From: Henricia sp. BOLD:AAB3569
Taxonomy: Eukaryota > Echinodermata > Asteroidea > Spinulosida > Echinasteridae
DNA: 64,000 bases
Direction of reading: 5' to 3'
NCBI GenBank assembly: GCA_037783545.1
Contig: JBBELK010000529.1
Coordinates: 310,001 to 374,000 of the forward strand
Part shown: in pieces, positions 32,531 through 43,559 of the stretch
Layout of the letters: every line of letters starts with the position of its first letter
Numbering within the stretch: the first letter of the stretch is position 1
Program-made: the position numbers and the translations under genes
Notes under the pieces: generated by a model
What the model saw: only the letters and a program-made list of their open reading frames with translations
What the model was told of the DNA's origin: nothing
The model's database searches: none

Positions 32531-32649
32531 CACTCATAGAAATGCGCAACCTGCAAAGGCAGCCATTTTGGCGTTGTATACTATAACAGAAAACTGCTTA
32601 ATGTTAAAAAATCAAACGAAGTGCACGTGATATTTTGCCAGTTTACCGA

Positions 32650-33020
32650 CATTTTCTGTTGGGCCTTAAAGACAGATTTTATGATTTGAACATTTTTAAG
32701 AAGAGGAACAACAGCATCACATAACTAAAGAATAACGTTGATGCTTTTTAGCCACATAGATGCATAATACTTTAGAAAACCATACAAAAATGTATAATTG
32801 CATGGTTTTGTGTTAAATGAATGCAGGTGAACAAATTGTCTGCAGTTATTTTTAAAAAACAACATCTTAAGTTGGAGATTTCGCCCAAAAAGGTACTATT
32901 TTACATGGGAAAAAAATCATGTAGTGTTTGCTATCATTGCTATGAACACTTTTTAATCGGGTTTTTCTTGTCAACTCATGAAGTAAAATTTTGGGTCACT
33001 TCAATAGATGTATTGGGGAT
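32650..33020 (-). repeat. R-C, copy 7, inverted to copy 6
   Basis: Reverse orientation, with AAAGACAGATTTTATGATTT, GGAACAACAGCATCACATAA, TGCATGGTTTTGTGTTAAAT and TGGGAAAAAAATCATGTAG. Together with copy 6 it makes an inverted pair about 120 bases apart. Confidence 0.8.
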
Positions 33021-33369
33021 TTAAAACGAGGTGTTGTTTTAATGCCATTATTTTGGCATATTATTTTCTGTTAAAATAAGGGACCGACTGACCGACATAA
33101 ATGCAATTTTAGCGACAGACGTTCGTATTTGGATATGCAGAACAATGATATATATATAGAGGGCATCGCCTGAATACAAACGGAGGACTCAAGCGCCTTG
33201 CTTCATCAAATAGAATTATACTCACAAGTCGTTTTCTCTCGGGCGAAGTGATTTGGCTGGGCAAATATACAAGGCGAAGACGGTTCGGGTCTCTGCAATA
33301 TGATACCGTATACAAACAATGTCCCTGCAGCAGCGTCTTAAGGGGGGTAATACTTACTACTGTGAAGAT

Positions 33370-33790
33370 AGATCGCAGGATTGGAAAACTGCTACAACCG
33401 GTGTGATTGGGATGTGTATGATATAAAAACCGACCTGTGTATAATACCTCACTTGAGTTCAGAGAAAACAATGGAAAACTGTGTCCATGCTTTAAAGAAA
33501 TTTTGTGAAGCCACTGGACTGGTTCCCTGGCTATACTGCGTGGAAAACAGAGTTGTTATACCACGGTAGTCAGGGGCCTTGTTCCAGTCACAATAAATTC
33601 GTATGCACAAGCATTTATATAAATTCATCTTTAATTATCGTTTACTCATAAAAAGGATATCGTCACGGGCAGAATCATTGCGTTGGACAGTTAAACCACT
33701 TCTATCTTCCGTTTTGAGTAAAGTTTTTCTCGTCAAATGGTGGATTAACATTTTGGGACCTTGCAATTCCCGTATACGGACTTTAAAGGG
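33370..33790 (+). repeat. R-B, long copy
   Basis: GATTGGAAAACTGCTACAAC through AGAAAACAATGGAAAACTGT, GGTTCCCTGGCTATACTGCG, CGTTGGACAGTTAAACCACT to CCCGTATACGG. The next 850 bases (33791-34647) hold no recognised feature. Confidence 0.8.
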
Positions 33791-34647
33791 CGGAAAGCGG
33801 ATTTTATTTCGACATTTTAAGCAACCAAAAACTACTCAACGTTACGTACAAATACGAATAAGACGCGAAATGACAATGTGACTATATAGCACGAAAACAC
33901 CACAGGAAAAAAGGTCCACAGGCGTTGTTTCGAACTCCGATTCGCGCTTTGAAGGCATACTCTCTGATTTTATACCTGAAAAATAATTTTGAAACAAAAA
34001 TGTGACTATTTTCTCGGTTTACCTTATTAGCTTTTAAATGAGATAAAAATCGACGAGTAACGTTATGGAAGAAAAGGGGTGCTATTTAAGATTTTCTCGG
34101 AAGGTCTAAATTCATAAATGTCATCGTTTAGCAAAATAAATTACCTTGGAATTCTGTGGCCAGTATTTCATTCAATAACTAATAAATTATTGCGCAAATC
34201 GGAAAAACATCAATTTTTAATGAAATTTATTTTTCATGGCGATTTTTCAGTGACTGTATCTATATCTTTAATAAGACTGGTTACTCACTGGTTAAACCTC
34301 TACAGCCGGCAGGTTTATCGCGAGCCAACGAATTCTAGAGTAGATTAGACGAACAATGCTCCGGGGGTGCAAGGGGAGAGGTGTAGTACGAAGTGCGAAG
34401 AAAAGAAAGAGGGACAAAATCAGCTGAAATATACAAACCGGATCAACTTGGAGCGCCGTGTACGTCTATGCGGGATTAAAATCTCCATTACAAACTGCTC
34501 AGAGCGGGAGGCACCTAATACCCATACCGTGGAATCGCACTGCCAAACGGCTTGGGGATGTCGGTGAGACAGTTACACCTGGAAACAGAAACGAACAAAA
34601 AGAAAGATCGTCTGTAAGCGACGACTTCAAAAGTAAAAGATTCATCA

Positions 34648-35325
34648 CTGATCTCTATATACAGTGGAGAGTACAATAGCTCTTGGCTTGGCGAGAATTG
34701 AAGCAACGCGTCCGCCATAATGCTTTGCCCAGACTGCTCTCAGATCCATACGATCGATTGCATTCCACTTAATACATATAAGTCTGTTTTCAATACTGGA
34801 GAGACTTTTTCACCAGGATCACAACTCTGTGCAATGCCAGTTATCTTCTCTCAAAACAAAAGAAATATCATAACACAGATCTAAGGAGATAACTTAAGCA
34901 ACAAATAGTGCGACATACCTTTCTAAAAACTCTGTGTACAAATTTCCTATGTAACATATGTAACATGGGACACATACTTTGTGAAATTTTTTGGTGTCCT
35001 TGTTACATACGGTATATTTGAAATTTGCACATTGGGCTTTCAGGAAGGTATGTTGTGACATTATTCGTTGCAGTTCTTCAGCTGAAGTTATCTCCTTAGA
35101 TCCATCTTAAGATATTTATTTTGTTTTGAGAGAAGATGAATGACATTGTACAGAGATATAATCCTGGAGGAAAAGGTCTCTCCAGTATTGAAAACAGACA
35201 CATATATGTATTCATAGTGAAAGCAGTATAACTAGTCTAAACAAGGCATTATCTTTCCTGGAGCAATATGGCGGACGGTTGCTTCATTCAGTGAGTTGCT
35301 TACCAGTCCATTGTATAGAGGTCAG
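34648..35325. mobile_element. large foldback element, about 680 bases
   Basis: Left-arm blocks CTGATCTCTATATACAGTGG, CGAGAATTGAAGCAACGCGT, GTCTGTTTTCAATACTGGAG, CTTCTCTCAAAACAAAAG and AAGGAGATAACTTAAGC reappear inverted on the right arm, which ends CCATTGTATAGAGGTCAG. The innermost part pairs TATGTAACATG with TTGTTACATACGG. Arm ends are R-H sequence. Confidence 0.75.
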
Positions 35326-35583
35326 TAGTTTTACCTCTTGCTATATAAGGCGCGACAAAATATAGCAACAGAAGGAACGCAAATTTTCAGTTTAATCAAA
35401 ATTTGAAAATCTTTTTTTCTGACTATAAGTTGACATCAAAATATTCACATACATGTACATAACAGCTTCATTATGCATGACTGCACAAAGCTTCTGTCTG
35501 CTGAAAATTCCCCCTCTCGGATTGATCAATTTTTTTCAATCAAAATATGGATAAACTTTATGCGTTTATTTTGTTGCTCGGTA

Positions 35584-35820
35584 CACACTGAACAAAAGTA
35601 TAAACGCCCCATGTGACACTTTGAAACTTTTACTAGCCTTAGGGATTGCAAAATATATTGAATCATACAAAATTCATTTTGTTGTTCAATATGCTACAGA
35701 TTACTGTCCGTTAGAATATCCAATTTGTACAATTATAAGACAATATCAGCTCATTTAGGGTCGCCCATTTCATGTTACATAAATAATTTACATGGGGCGT
35801 TTATATTTTTGCTCAGTGTA
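35584..35820. mobile_element. terminal-inverted-repeat MITE
   Basis: Ends CACACTGAACAAAAGTATAA with ACGCCCCATGT, and ACATGGGGCGTTTATATTTT with TGCTCAGTGTA, are inverted over about 32 bases. No coding capacity. Confidence 0.85.
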
Positions 35821-36654
35821 GTTCACCGGTTAGTGTGTAGACTAGAGTAGACCCAGTAATTTTGGCAACACACATTTCACTTTTAGTATTCTATAGGATA
35901 TAGGGAAACGCATACATAACCAAACCGTGACGTCATATCCTTAGTAGTTAGTAGTTCTAAAAACATTTTTTGTAAAATCATAATCTAATTATTCACAAAA
36001 ATACGCCAATTGACAATCCTAGGCAAGCAAACGTTCCTGAGACATAGGAGTAATAAACAGAGATAAATTGTATAATCAGATTCGTTCAAAACGTACACTG
36101 TGCTTGGGAATGAAGTAAACAAGTACGAGCACACAAACGCATGGTGAATTGTATGAAAACAAAACTAGTCTTATCGCGTGGTGTACACGTTTCAATGGAC
36201 GTTTTCATGTATAGGCATACTTCAATTCAATGGTGAATAGGCTTATTATATAACGCACCTTTACTGGTCAATAATGGTATTTAATTAGTTTGAAAACCAT
36301 CTACAATTGAACGAGGTCTTTTACAGAAGCGTCAAGGAAGGAAAATGCTAATTTTAACGGTATCTGGGTCCCAGAGCTCGCGTGAAGATAAAAACAAACC
36401 ACCAAATGTCAAATTGAGAATTCCGGCAGTTGTTAGGTTTGCTCATTGTTTAGTCATGGTTACTTTTGGAGGCGAAGAAATGACGTCAATAGTTAACCCA
36501 TTTTAGTTCACTAACATCGAATGCTCCAGTTTTTATTGTGCATGTTGATGAATATGTTTTTAAAAATATATTACAACTTAGGAAAAATATTTTAAAAGAA
36601 ACGTTTATTCCGGGAAATTGCGCCTTAAAGAGGAATCCGCAGTGGCATATAATC
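35821..36654. other. intron-like DNA with an R-D remnant
   Basis: An R-D piece lies at 35821-35950 (GTTCACCGGTTAGTGTGTAG, TAATTTTGGCAACACACA) and keeps a TGACGTCA at 35928. Another TGACGTCA is at 36481. Nothing else is recognised. Confidence 0.5.
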
Positions 36655-36984
36655 AATAGATTCCTTTAAAGGAGGTGTTCAGATTTTTCCTGAAAATGGA
36701 TTTCGTTTTATACTAACGATCATATAAAATACCTCCCAAAATACTATCCATGGGAAGAAAACAGGAAGTTTGCCATCTCCAATTTGGATGAGAAGCAAAA
36801 AGGTTGGTGTATAATTACTGCACTGCTTTTTGGAACCAAATTTAGTTTACAGAACATCGTTGTTTTTGTACGATATCATTGAGAAAATATACAGTAATGG
36901 GGTATACATTTCTGTAACATTTTAGATCTTAGGTCCCAGTTCACTTCAAATGTCTTAATTTTATCTTTAAATTATCAAGGTAAA

Positions 36985-37230
36985 CTGAGGAAATAACTTT
37001 TTTACCAAGGAGTAAGAAAGATAGTCCTACAACATACATTTGTGAAAACCCCGTGCACAAATTTTCCTATTACGTATGTAACAAAGACGGACAAAAATGT
37101 CACAAAATGGTCTGTCCACGTTACATACGTAATACTAATAGGACAATTTGTACACAAGCTTTTCAAAAATGTATGTTGTGGGCTTGTGGCAGCAATTTTT
37201 TACCTTTTTGGACAAAAGTTATCTCCTGAG
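36985..37230. mobile_element. foldback element inserted in a reverse R-I copy
   Basis: CTGAGGAAATAACTTTTTTA, CAACATACATTTGTGAAAAC and ATTACGTATGTAAC pair with GTTACATACGTAAT, AAATGTATGTTGT and AAAGTTATCTCCTGAG. The sequence either side (36655-36870 and 37305-37395) is minus-strand R-I, so this element and nearby DNA split it. Confidence 0.7.
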
Positions 37231-37504
37231 AACAAAACAAGGACATTTTTTTAATTCTGTGATAAACTAAAGACATCTAAATAGAATTATTGACTTATTT
37301 TTCAAATGTACCCCATTACTGTGGAAAGACCTATATGTATACGGATTGAGAGCGCAACATTTCAGAAATGGTAATGAGAAAAATGACAAATCACATGTTA
37401 TCAAAATTACAAAAGTGTGATCTGAACACTTTAAACAATAAAAATTTTGTGTTTTCGTGAGACTTCAAAATCATACTGCACACCTGTAGTATGGAATACA
37501 CTAT

Positions 37505-37605
37505 TAAACCAGCGAATTGTTTCCCTGCGCTTTACGAATGGCGTTTAAGATTACCAGCGAGTTACCCTGGTGACTGTGACGTCACAATTTAGTAGGCTAT
37601 ACAAG
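37505..37605 (-). mobile_element. R-D MITE remnant
   Basis: TTACCAGCGAGTTACC, the TGACGTCA at 37577, and TTTAGTAGGCTATA match one half of R-D in reverse. Confidence 0.6.
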
Positions 37606-37639
37606 TAATCCGACCCTGTCCAGAGGTGTATTTAAAAAT

Positions 37640-37745
37640 AATATGCCTAGAGGTCTCGGGTTCCAATCCCGATAAGGCCCTTACGATTTTTCTCTCATCC
37701 CTGGTTTGGTCGTTTCATTTCAAGGGTGATCAGGCACCATACCAG
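37640..37745 (+). mobile_element. SINE family 1, 5'-truncated copy
   Basis: GGTCTCGGGTTCCAATCCCG (altered B box) and AAGGCCC are followed by the body TCTCTCATCCCTGGTTTGGT, TTTCATTTCAAGGGTGATCA and GGCACCATACC, as at 17975-18117. The A-box half is missing. Confidence 0.7.
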
Positions 37746-38314
37746 ATGTTGTGTATGTATTTTGCGCAGTTCAGAATGAAAAGTACAAAGACAGTTTTCC
37801 TATCTGCGGAAAATATGCAAATATTTAATATTTTATTGCGTGACTCCAAATGGTCTTAGGGTGATAAATCTAAGAATGAGGGGCATTTCTAGGTTACAAT
37901 TTCCGATTAATATTGCACTAAATTAGCTTAGGAGAAACACCGTGACGGGAATCCTCTCTAAATTTGAGTTTTTATGTCTCTTGGGTTCGTGTTCAAAGTT
38001 AATAGCTGATCTGTGCATGGCTCGACTGTCTTTGACGGAAAATCAATCGAGTTAATTCCGAGCTGTGTGACGATAATTTAACCATTGCGTCATTGCGGAT
38101 TTCGTCACACGCATGCGCAAACGTCTCTAGACAAGAGCGATGGTCTCGGGCCATCTCAACGCGCGTAACAACTTACGGTAGGACGGGTACCAGCTATTAG
38201 TGCGCCAATTACTGAGCAATAGTTCCAAATTCGCGACTGTAACGTGCATTAGTAGAGAGGTTTCGCAAGCGCAAGCGCACAGCGACGGATACATCACTGG
38301 TATCTGCGGTCTTG

Positions 38315-38330
38315 TGACGTCATATATATG
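38315..38330 (+). promoter_or_regulatory. CRE palindrome fused to a TATA-like run
   Basis: TGACGTCA (38315-38322) runs directly into TATATATG, in a locally CpG-rich stretch (38090-38400), about 290 bases before the transmembrane exon. An in-frame ATG at 38482 reads without a stop through the acceptor into that exon. This may be an alternative promoter; nothing in the sequence proves transcription. Confidence 0.3.
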
Positions 38331-38607
38331 CGACTCGCTATCCGCTTTATGCGTTTGCACGACACGGATATATCGAGCTTGCTATGCGTGAGCACTAAAC
38401 GCGTAGTAAAATGTCGGATTTCTAGTTTGTGCTCATTTTAATCGTTGCGTTTACGTAGGTTAAAAAGAGTTTGAATTATGAATGTCCACGAACTTGTGCG
38501 TTTCAAAGCTTTGGATCATGTTAAGATTAGTATCAAACCCTGGATACGAGAACAAAAAAGAGAGATGTTTCAATCACATGTTTAATTGTTTCCTTTCCCT
38601 CATACAG

Positions 38608-38759
38608 GGCGGGGGTAATTCTCCAACAAACGTCCTCAAGACGAACCCGTATCTGACCGTCGTCATCCTTGTAGTCGGGGTAGCTGGAGGACTATTCTTG
38701 GTCATCGGCCTGATATTCTTCTGCAAATACTGCGTCAAAAAGCGACGGTATCCCGGCAG
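38608..38759 (+). CDS. transmembrane exon of a single-pass membrane protein
   Basis: Acceptor TTTCCCTCATACAG and donor CGGCAG|GTAAGG are strong. The 152-base exon starts on a codon boundary and ends after two bases of an Arg codon. It encodes a short Gly/Ser/Asn-rich juxtamembrane stretch (GGGNSPTNVLKTNP), one hydrophobic helix of about 25 residues (VVILVVGVAGG followed by LFLVIGLIFFC), then CKYCVKKRR, a typical cytoplasmic stop-transfer signal. Orientation is therefore ectodomain upstream, tail downstream. The helix has a GxxxG-like VAGG and flanking cysteines. The ectodomain exons must lie upstream (see 22687-22777). I do not recognise the family with certainty. A membrane-proximal module, one helix and a very long disordered tail recalls the KIAA1549/KIAA1549L group, but sequence support is weak. 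Confidence 0.85.
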
Positions 38760-38924
38760 GTAAGGGGCTTGAGACGCGCCTATACAAAGACCCATCTCTG
38801 TCATTCTGGGCCGAATTTTGTCGTAGGCCTATATAGTTTTAAAACTGATTTTCCCCCGACAACCCTAAAATATTTGTAATTTAAATAAATTTCTTCAATT
38901 TGTACGACAAAGCCCGTACGCCGG

Positions 38925-39375
38925 ATTTGCAATGTCCCAACATTTTAATCAATCATTTAATCGAAATTTGTTTTTATTCAAATGGAAGACAAAAGTGGTT
39001 CCAACTGTCCAATGCAATGATTCCACCCGAGATGATATAGTTTTATAAAATAAATGATAAATGAATTCAAATAATGCGCGCGCACACGCATTTTGTTTTA
39101 CAAGGACGCCCATGTGTGAACAAAACTAGCCCACTGACTGCCGTGGTATTACGGCTCCGTTTCTCGTGGAGTATACATCTAGGGAACCAGTCTACATATA
39201 GGACGGTGGCTTTTGACAATTTGTTGAAAGCATGGACACAGTTTTTCATTGTTTTCTCGGAACGTAGATGAGGTACTGAGCTGACTTATACACAGGTTGG
39301 TTTTTATCATACACATCCTCAATCACACATGGAGATAACGCCGTTTGTAACAAATTTCCAATCGTGTAATCTGTC
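38925..39375 (-). repeat. R-B copy in the intron after the transmembrane exon
   Basis: Reverse-orientation R-B, nearly complete: AATGTCCCAACATTTTAATC, GTTCCAACTGTCCAATGCAA, GCGCGCGCACACGCA, GGGAACCAGTCTACATATAG, CTCAATCACACATGGAGATA, and AATCGTGTAATCTG. The part of the intron between 39376 and 40100 is unassigned. Confidence 0.85.
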
Positions 39376-40100
39376 TTTTACTAAAGAAGATAACACCTAT
39401 ACCAGGCACCTATACCATGGAGGAAGACCTTCCTCCATCCACGGCGCGGCTTGAGGCAAAACGTCATCCCTAACCTAACCTTGGCTCTTTCCAATTCGCC
39501 GGATTACGATCGGACCCGGCATAATTCACACCTATGCAATGGGCAAGGGGCCTCGCCATTGATAAACCACCTGCAGTGTCACCTGCCTGAGATGTCAACT
39601 CGCGGCAAAATAGTCAAATTTTAGAGGTCACTTTGTCTTGACCTCACTAGGGGGATACGTAACATCGTAGTCTAGGGGGCCAAGGGGACGCGTGCGATGA
39701 CGCACTTCGCGGTGTTAGTACGCGCGCTCATATACGTGTTTGCCACCTTTTTGACCCAATTCCGATACACTCGTGTTTATTTTACCTTGTAAAAGAAATT
39801 TTGCACAGCAAATAGCTGTTTTTCTTGGTTTATATAAGTTGTTTGCGTTCGAATGATATATCGGTAAAAATCCATGAACCGAAGTTAGAGAAGGGTTTAT
39901 GGGTTAGTGGTTGAAGGCTCAATATCTCATTTGCAGAATGAAACTTCAATTTGTTACGGATTCGTGGAATAGGCCTAAGGGCATCACGTCTAAAGAAGAA
40001 TGTTGGTCAATTGACATGGCCTGCAGAAAATTTAGCTATAGATGCAGCAAAGCTTCAGAAAACCTTTAAAATCCATGCCATGTTTTGGGGGTGAAGTGAA

Positions 40101-40725
40101 TTGGGGTCATTCCAATTAAATGTTACAACATGCCTTTAAAGGCACAGACTCGTCAATGTGCGCGTGAGGCAAAATTCGCGCTCATTGACGAGCCTCTGCC
40201 TTTAAAGACATATTACATGATTGGAAACAACAGCACCCATCACAGCATCAACTGATTGTGGACGTTTCAGCCACATATAGATGCAGTCATACTTCAGAAA
40301 ATCCATGCATTTTTTTGTGTTGAATGAATGGTAAAACGATTGTCTGCAGACAATTTTTTTGAAGCAACTTTAGTTGGCAATTGCTCCCACGAAGGTACCA
40401 TTTTACCCGGGAAAAAAATCGTGTGGTTTTTTGTTACCATTGCTATCAACACTTTTAGTCGGGTTTATCTTGCCAACGCGTGAAGTAAAATTTTGTATAG
40501 GACTTCAATATCATTCATTTTCTTGTCTCCTAAACCGTTTGGTAAATGCAAATATGATTGAGAAAATCTCCCCTGTCACTCTGATTGCAATTTATCATAA
40601 TAATCAGTGACACGACAGGCGCTGCTGCGTGGTGATGTTTCAGATTATTAGAATGCACTCTCTATATAGCTGTATGTAATCGCGCGCCATGCGTCCACGT
40701 TATACGGCGTGGGGCGTTTATTGGG
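40101..40725. repeat. direct duplication, copy A
   Basis: Nearly identical to 40866-41565. Both contain an R-E foldback, a reverse R-C copy and GC-rich CATGCGTCCACGTTATACGG sequence, and both encode an identical but meaningless 78-codon frame. Copy A lacks about 75 bases at the centre of the R-E palindrome and has a 4-base difference at AACAACAGCACCC. Confidence 0.9.
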
Positions 40726-40865
40726 GGTGAAGTGAATGGTAAAAATGTATGTGCACACACACATTCTTTAAACCACCTACATTTATTTCTTACATGAAGT
40801 CTCTTGGACAGAAATACCTTTTATGTGGTGTTTGTTACCATTTCTATCAACGCTTTGAGTACGTT

Positions 40866-41565
40866 TTGGGGTCATTCCAATTAAATGTTACAACATGCCT
40901 TTAAAGGCACAGACTCGTCAATGTGCGCGTGAGGCAAAATTCGTGCCACGAAATATGCAGCTCCGTGCCTTTGCTATGGAGCTGCGTGTTTCGTTGCACG
41001 AATTTGGCCTCACGCGCTCATTGACGAGCCTCTGCCTTTAAAGACATATTACATGATTGGAAACAACACTGAGCACCCATCACAGCATCAACTGATTGTG
41101 GACGTTTCAGCCACATATAGATGCAGTCATACTTCAGAAAATCCATGCATTTTTTTGTGTTGAATGAATGGTAAAACGATTGTCTGCAGACAATTTTTTT
41201 GAAGCAACTTTAGTTGGCAATTGCTCCCACGAAGGTACCATTTTACCCGGGAAAAAAATCGTGTGGTTTTTTGTTACCATTGCTATCAACACTTTTAGTC
41301 GGGTTTATCTTGCCAACGCGTGAAGTAAAATTTTGTATAGGACTTCAATATCATTCATTTTCTTGTCTCCTAAACCGTTTGGTAAATGCAAATATGATTG
41401 AGAAAATCTCCCCTGTCACTCTGATTGCAATTTATCATAATAATCAGTGACACGACAGGCGCTGCTGCGTGGTGATGTTTCAGATTATTAGAATGCACTC
41501 TCTATATAGCTGTATGTAATCGCGCGCCATGCGTCCACGTTATACGGCGTGGGGCGTTTATTGGG
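40866..41565. repeat. direct duplication, copy B
   Basis: Second copy, separated from A by 140 bases. It retains the complete R-E foldback (40897-41045), including the GCAGCTCCGTGCC/ATGGAGCTGC centre. Near-identity over the rest indicates a recent event or an assembly duplication. Confidence 0.9.
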
Positions 41566-41747
41566 TTAACATCATTGATTGGTGGGTTTTATTTAGTTAT
41601 ACGAGTAGATTATGTGTTCTTTCGATCGCGCCCACTGGCCGGACCTCAGGGGCAATTTGTATCTGTTAGGATGATGAGCTGATAGCACGTTAGCGAAAGT
41701 TCTTTTCTTTTTTAATCAGACACGGCAAAACTGGCATAATTTTAAAA

Positions 41748-42045
41748 TAGATTACACGATTTGACAGCTGTTACAAACGGCGTTATCTTGATGAGTGATT
41801 GAGGATGTGTATAATAAAAAGCAACCTGTGTATAGACCCGTAAGGAATAGCTGGCATATTATAAAAGGCAACTTTTGATGTTTAAATTGGTCAACAATGT
41901 AAGCACAATGTGCAACCATGCATGTCATCAAGGAACAAAGAAACTGCCCGACAAGATGGTAGCTATTAGATACGGTCTCATCTACGTTCCGAGAAAAAAA
42001 ATTTAAAAATGTGTCCACATACATGTAGCATGCTTTCAAGAAATT
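41748..42045 (+). repeat. R-B copy with nested R-J MITE
   Basis: R-B blocks TGACAGCTGTTACAAACGGC, GATTGAGGATGTGTATAATA and ACGTTCCGAGAAAAAAAA surround an R-J element at 41833-41978 that starts TAGACCCGTAAGGAATAGC and ends GATACGGTCT. Confidence 0.8.
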
Positions 42046-42119
42046 GTGCAAATGTTGTTGTTATTGTTGATTTTATGGCATTTTCGGAAATTCGCAACTA
42101 AAGCCCTTTATGCCATCAA

Positions 42120-42330
42120 CTATACGGGTTTAGCTTTAACTATACTTTATTATCAACTTGACAGTTTTAGAAGTGGGAGGGAAAACCCCCATAGAAATCC
42201 CCGAGGGAAATCCACGCGGTCAAGTAGGGACTGCAAACCCAATCCACATACACGCCCCGGATTCGAACCCAGGACGCCAGAGGTGAAAGGCGAGGAAAGA
42301 ACCACTATACGTCAACCTGACCGCCCTTGT
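42120..42330 (-). mobile_element. SINE family 3, tRNA-derived
   Basis: On the minus strand: GGCGGTCAGGTTGACG, a B box CTGGGTTCGAATCC, then TGCAGTCCCTACTTGACC, GGGATTTCTATGGGGGTTTT and CCCTCCCACTTCTAAAACT. A 5'-truncated plus-strand copy is at 43640-43745. The 132-codon frame here is not a gene. A short R-B-like piece follows at 42375-42445. Confidence 0.75.
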
Positions 42331-42482
42331 GCACATGTAGGCTGTTTCCTGGCTATATACGGCGCAGGAAAACGTAGCTTTAATATCGTTCACATGAGGG
42401 CACCCTTGCAAAAAAATGCGTGTGCACACACATTTATATATTAAACTTTTTGGCAAATCGTTTCTTAATTTTCCTCCGTCAG

Positions 42483-42620
42483 GGACCCTGCCTTCTTCAC
42501 GCCTTTACCAGCCGATTTGGATTTGGACAGCCGTTCTCGATCGGGCACCGACCGACGGCTTGAACTCAAAGCGGACGATGTACGGTTACCATTAGATGAC
42601 GAGGACGGGTCACCAGAAAG
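42483..42620 (+). CDS. cytoplasmic tail exon 2 of the transmembrane gene
   Basis: Acceptor TTCCTCCGTCAG and donor CCAGAAAG|GTGGGT. The length is 138 bases, so the phase (two bases carried over) is kept. With the previous exon it reads R-DPAFFTPLPADLDLDSRSRS then GTDRRLELKADDVRLPLDDE and DGSPE. It is acidic and hydrophilic with no domain I recognise. The alternation of SRSRSGTDRR with Asp/Glu/Leu stretches suggests a flexible juxtamembrane tail. Its length being a multiple of three with symmetric phase means it could be skipped without breaking the frame. The acceptor lies about 37 bases after an R-B-like fragment. Confidence 0.8.
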
Positions 42621-42659
42621 GTGGGTAAAATATCAAATGCATGGAGCTACCACTGACCT

Positions 42660-43122
42660 CTACAGGGTGTCCTAGAGAAGAAAGAAATAGGTAACCGATA
42701 TTAAATTGCTAATTACTCGGTAATTATTGAGAAGTTTGAAAAACGACAACTACTGTCAGAAATAGCTTTGTACCAAATTATAAATAGGTTCGTCGGCTAA
42801 AAAAAAGGATAATAATGCTCTCTTTGGAAACATGAACGTTTATGGTTACCTAACAGATGTTTAATGTGGTTATTTGTCTTTTTAAAAATCTTGTTTATCC
42901 TTTTTTGGGGGTTTTATTTGCCAAAATGAACCTTTTCCTAATCTGGTCCAAAGCTATATGTCTGACAAGGTCACTTTGAAGGTATTGTGGATTTCTTGGT
43001 GTCATAAGAAAGAGGACACGGTGATGGAACGGATAGTAGTTACCGTTTTCCAATATTCACAATAATTACCGAGTAATTAGCACTTTAGTTTCGGTTTCCT
43101 TTTTTCTAGGACAGCCTGCATA
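42660..43122. mobile_element. intronic terminal-inverted-repeat element
   Basis: Ends GGGTGTCCTAGAGAAGAAAG and CTTTTTTCTAGGACAGCC are inverted; inward, GCTAATTACTCGGTAATTAT pairs with ATAATTACCGAGTAATTAGC. It starts 40 bases after the donor of the preceding exon. Confidence 0.85.
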
Positions 43123-43169
43123 CAATGGATGGTGGTGTACAACACTAAATGGTTAAGCGAGCATTCATG

Positions 43170-43547
43170 CACTCTAGGCAAGACAATACTCGGGGCGAAC
43201 TCGCCCCGGGGCCGCCCCGGGGTGACTCACCCTCGAGTTCAACCCCGCGTCGATTCACACTTGTTGTTTTGAATCTCGCCCCGGAGATCGGCACCTCGTC
43301 CCTCACTTGAACAAGTAGGAACTCGCCCTGCCCTTTTCCCACTACCGTTTTCGCCCCGGGGAAAGTGTCTCGCCCCGGGGCCAAAATGTTCAACCCTGGT
43401 CCCGAGCAGGGTTGAACTCGCCCCGGGGAATTAGCAATCTTGGGGGTGGCTCGGTGGTGTCGCAGGGGCGAAACCTGCAAGTGAGAATCGGGGCTTATTT
43501 TCACCCCGGCGTCGCCCCGGGGCCACCCCCGAGATTTTGTCTAGTGA
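43170..43547. mobile_element. GC-rich foldback with repeated CGCCCCGGGG
   Basis: Outer ends CACTCTAGGCAAGACAATAC and GAGATTTTGTCTAGTG are roughly inverted. Inside, CGCCCCGGGG or close variants occur about eight times in both orientations. GC content is far above the surroundings. Frames on both strands of 65-119 codons are by-products. Confidence 0.7.
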
Positions 43548-43559
43548 GAAAAGGCCTCT

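Noticed and set aside
40374..41450. Two identical 78-codon frames as a conserved duplicated gene
   Set aside because: Identity reflects a recent DNA duplication spanning non-coding repeats (R-C in reverse), not protein conservation.
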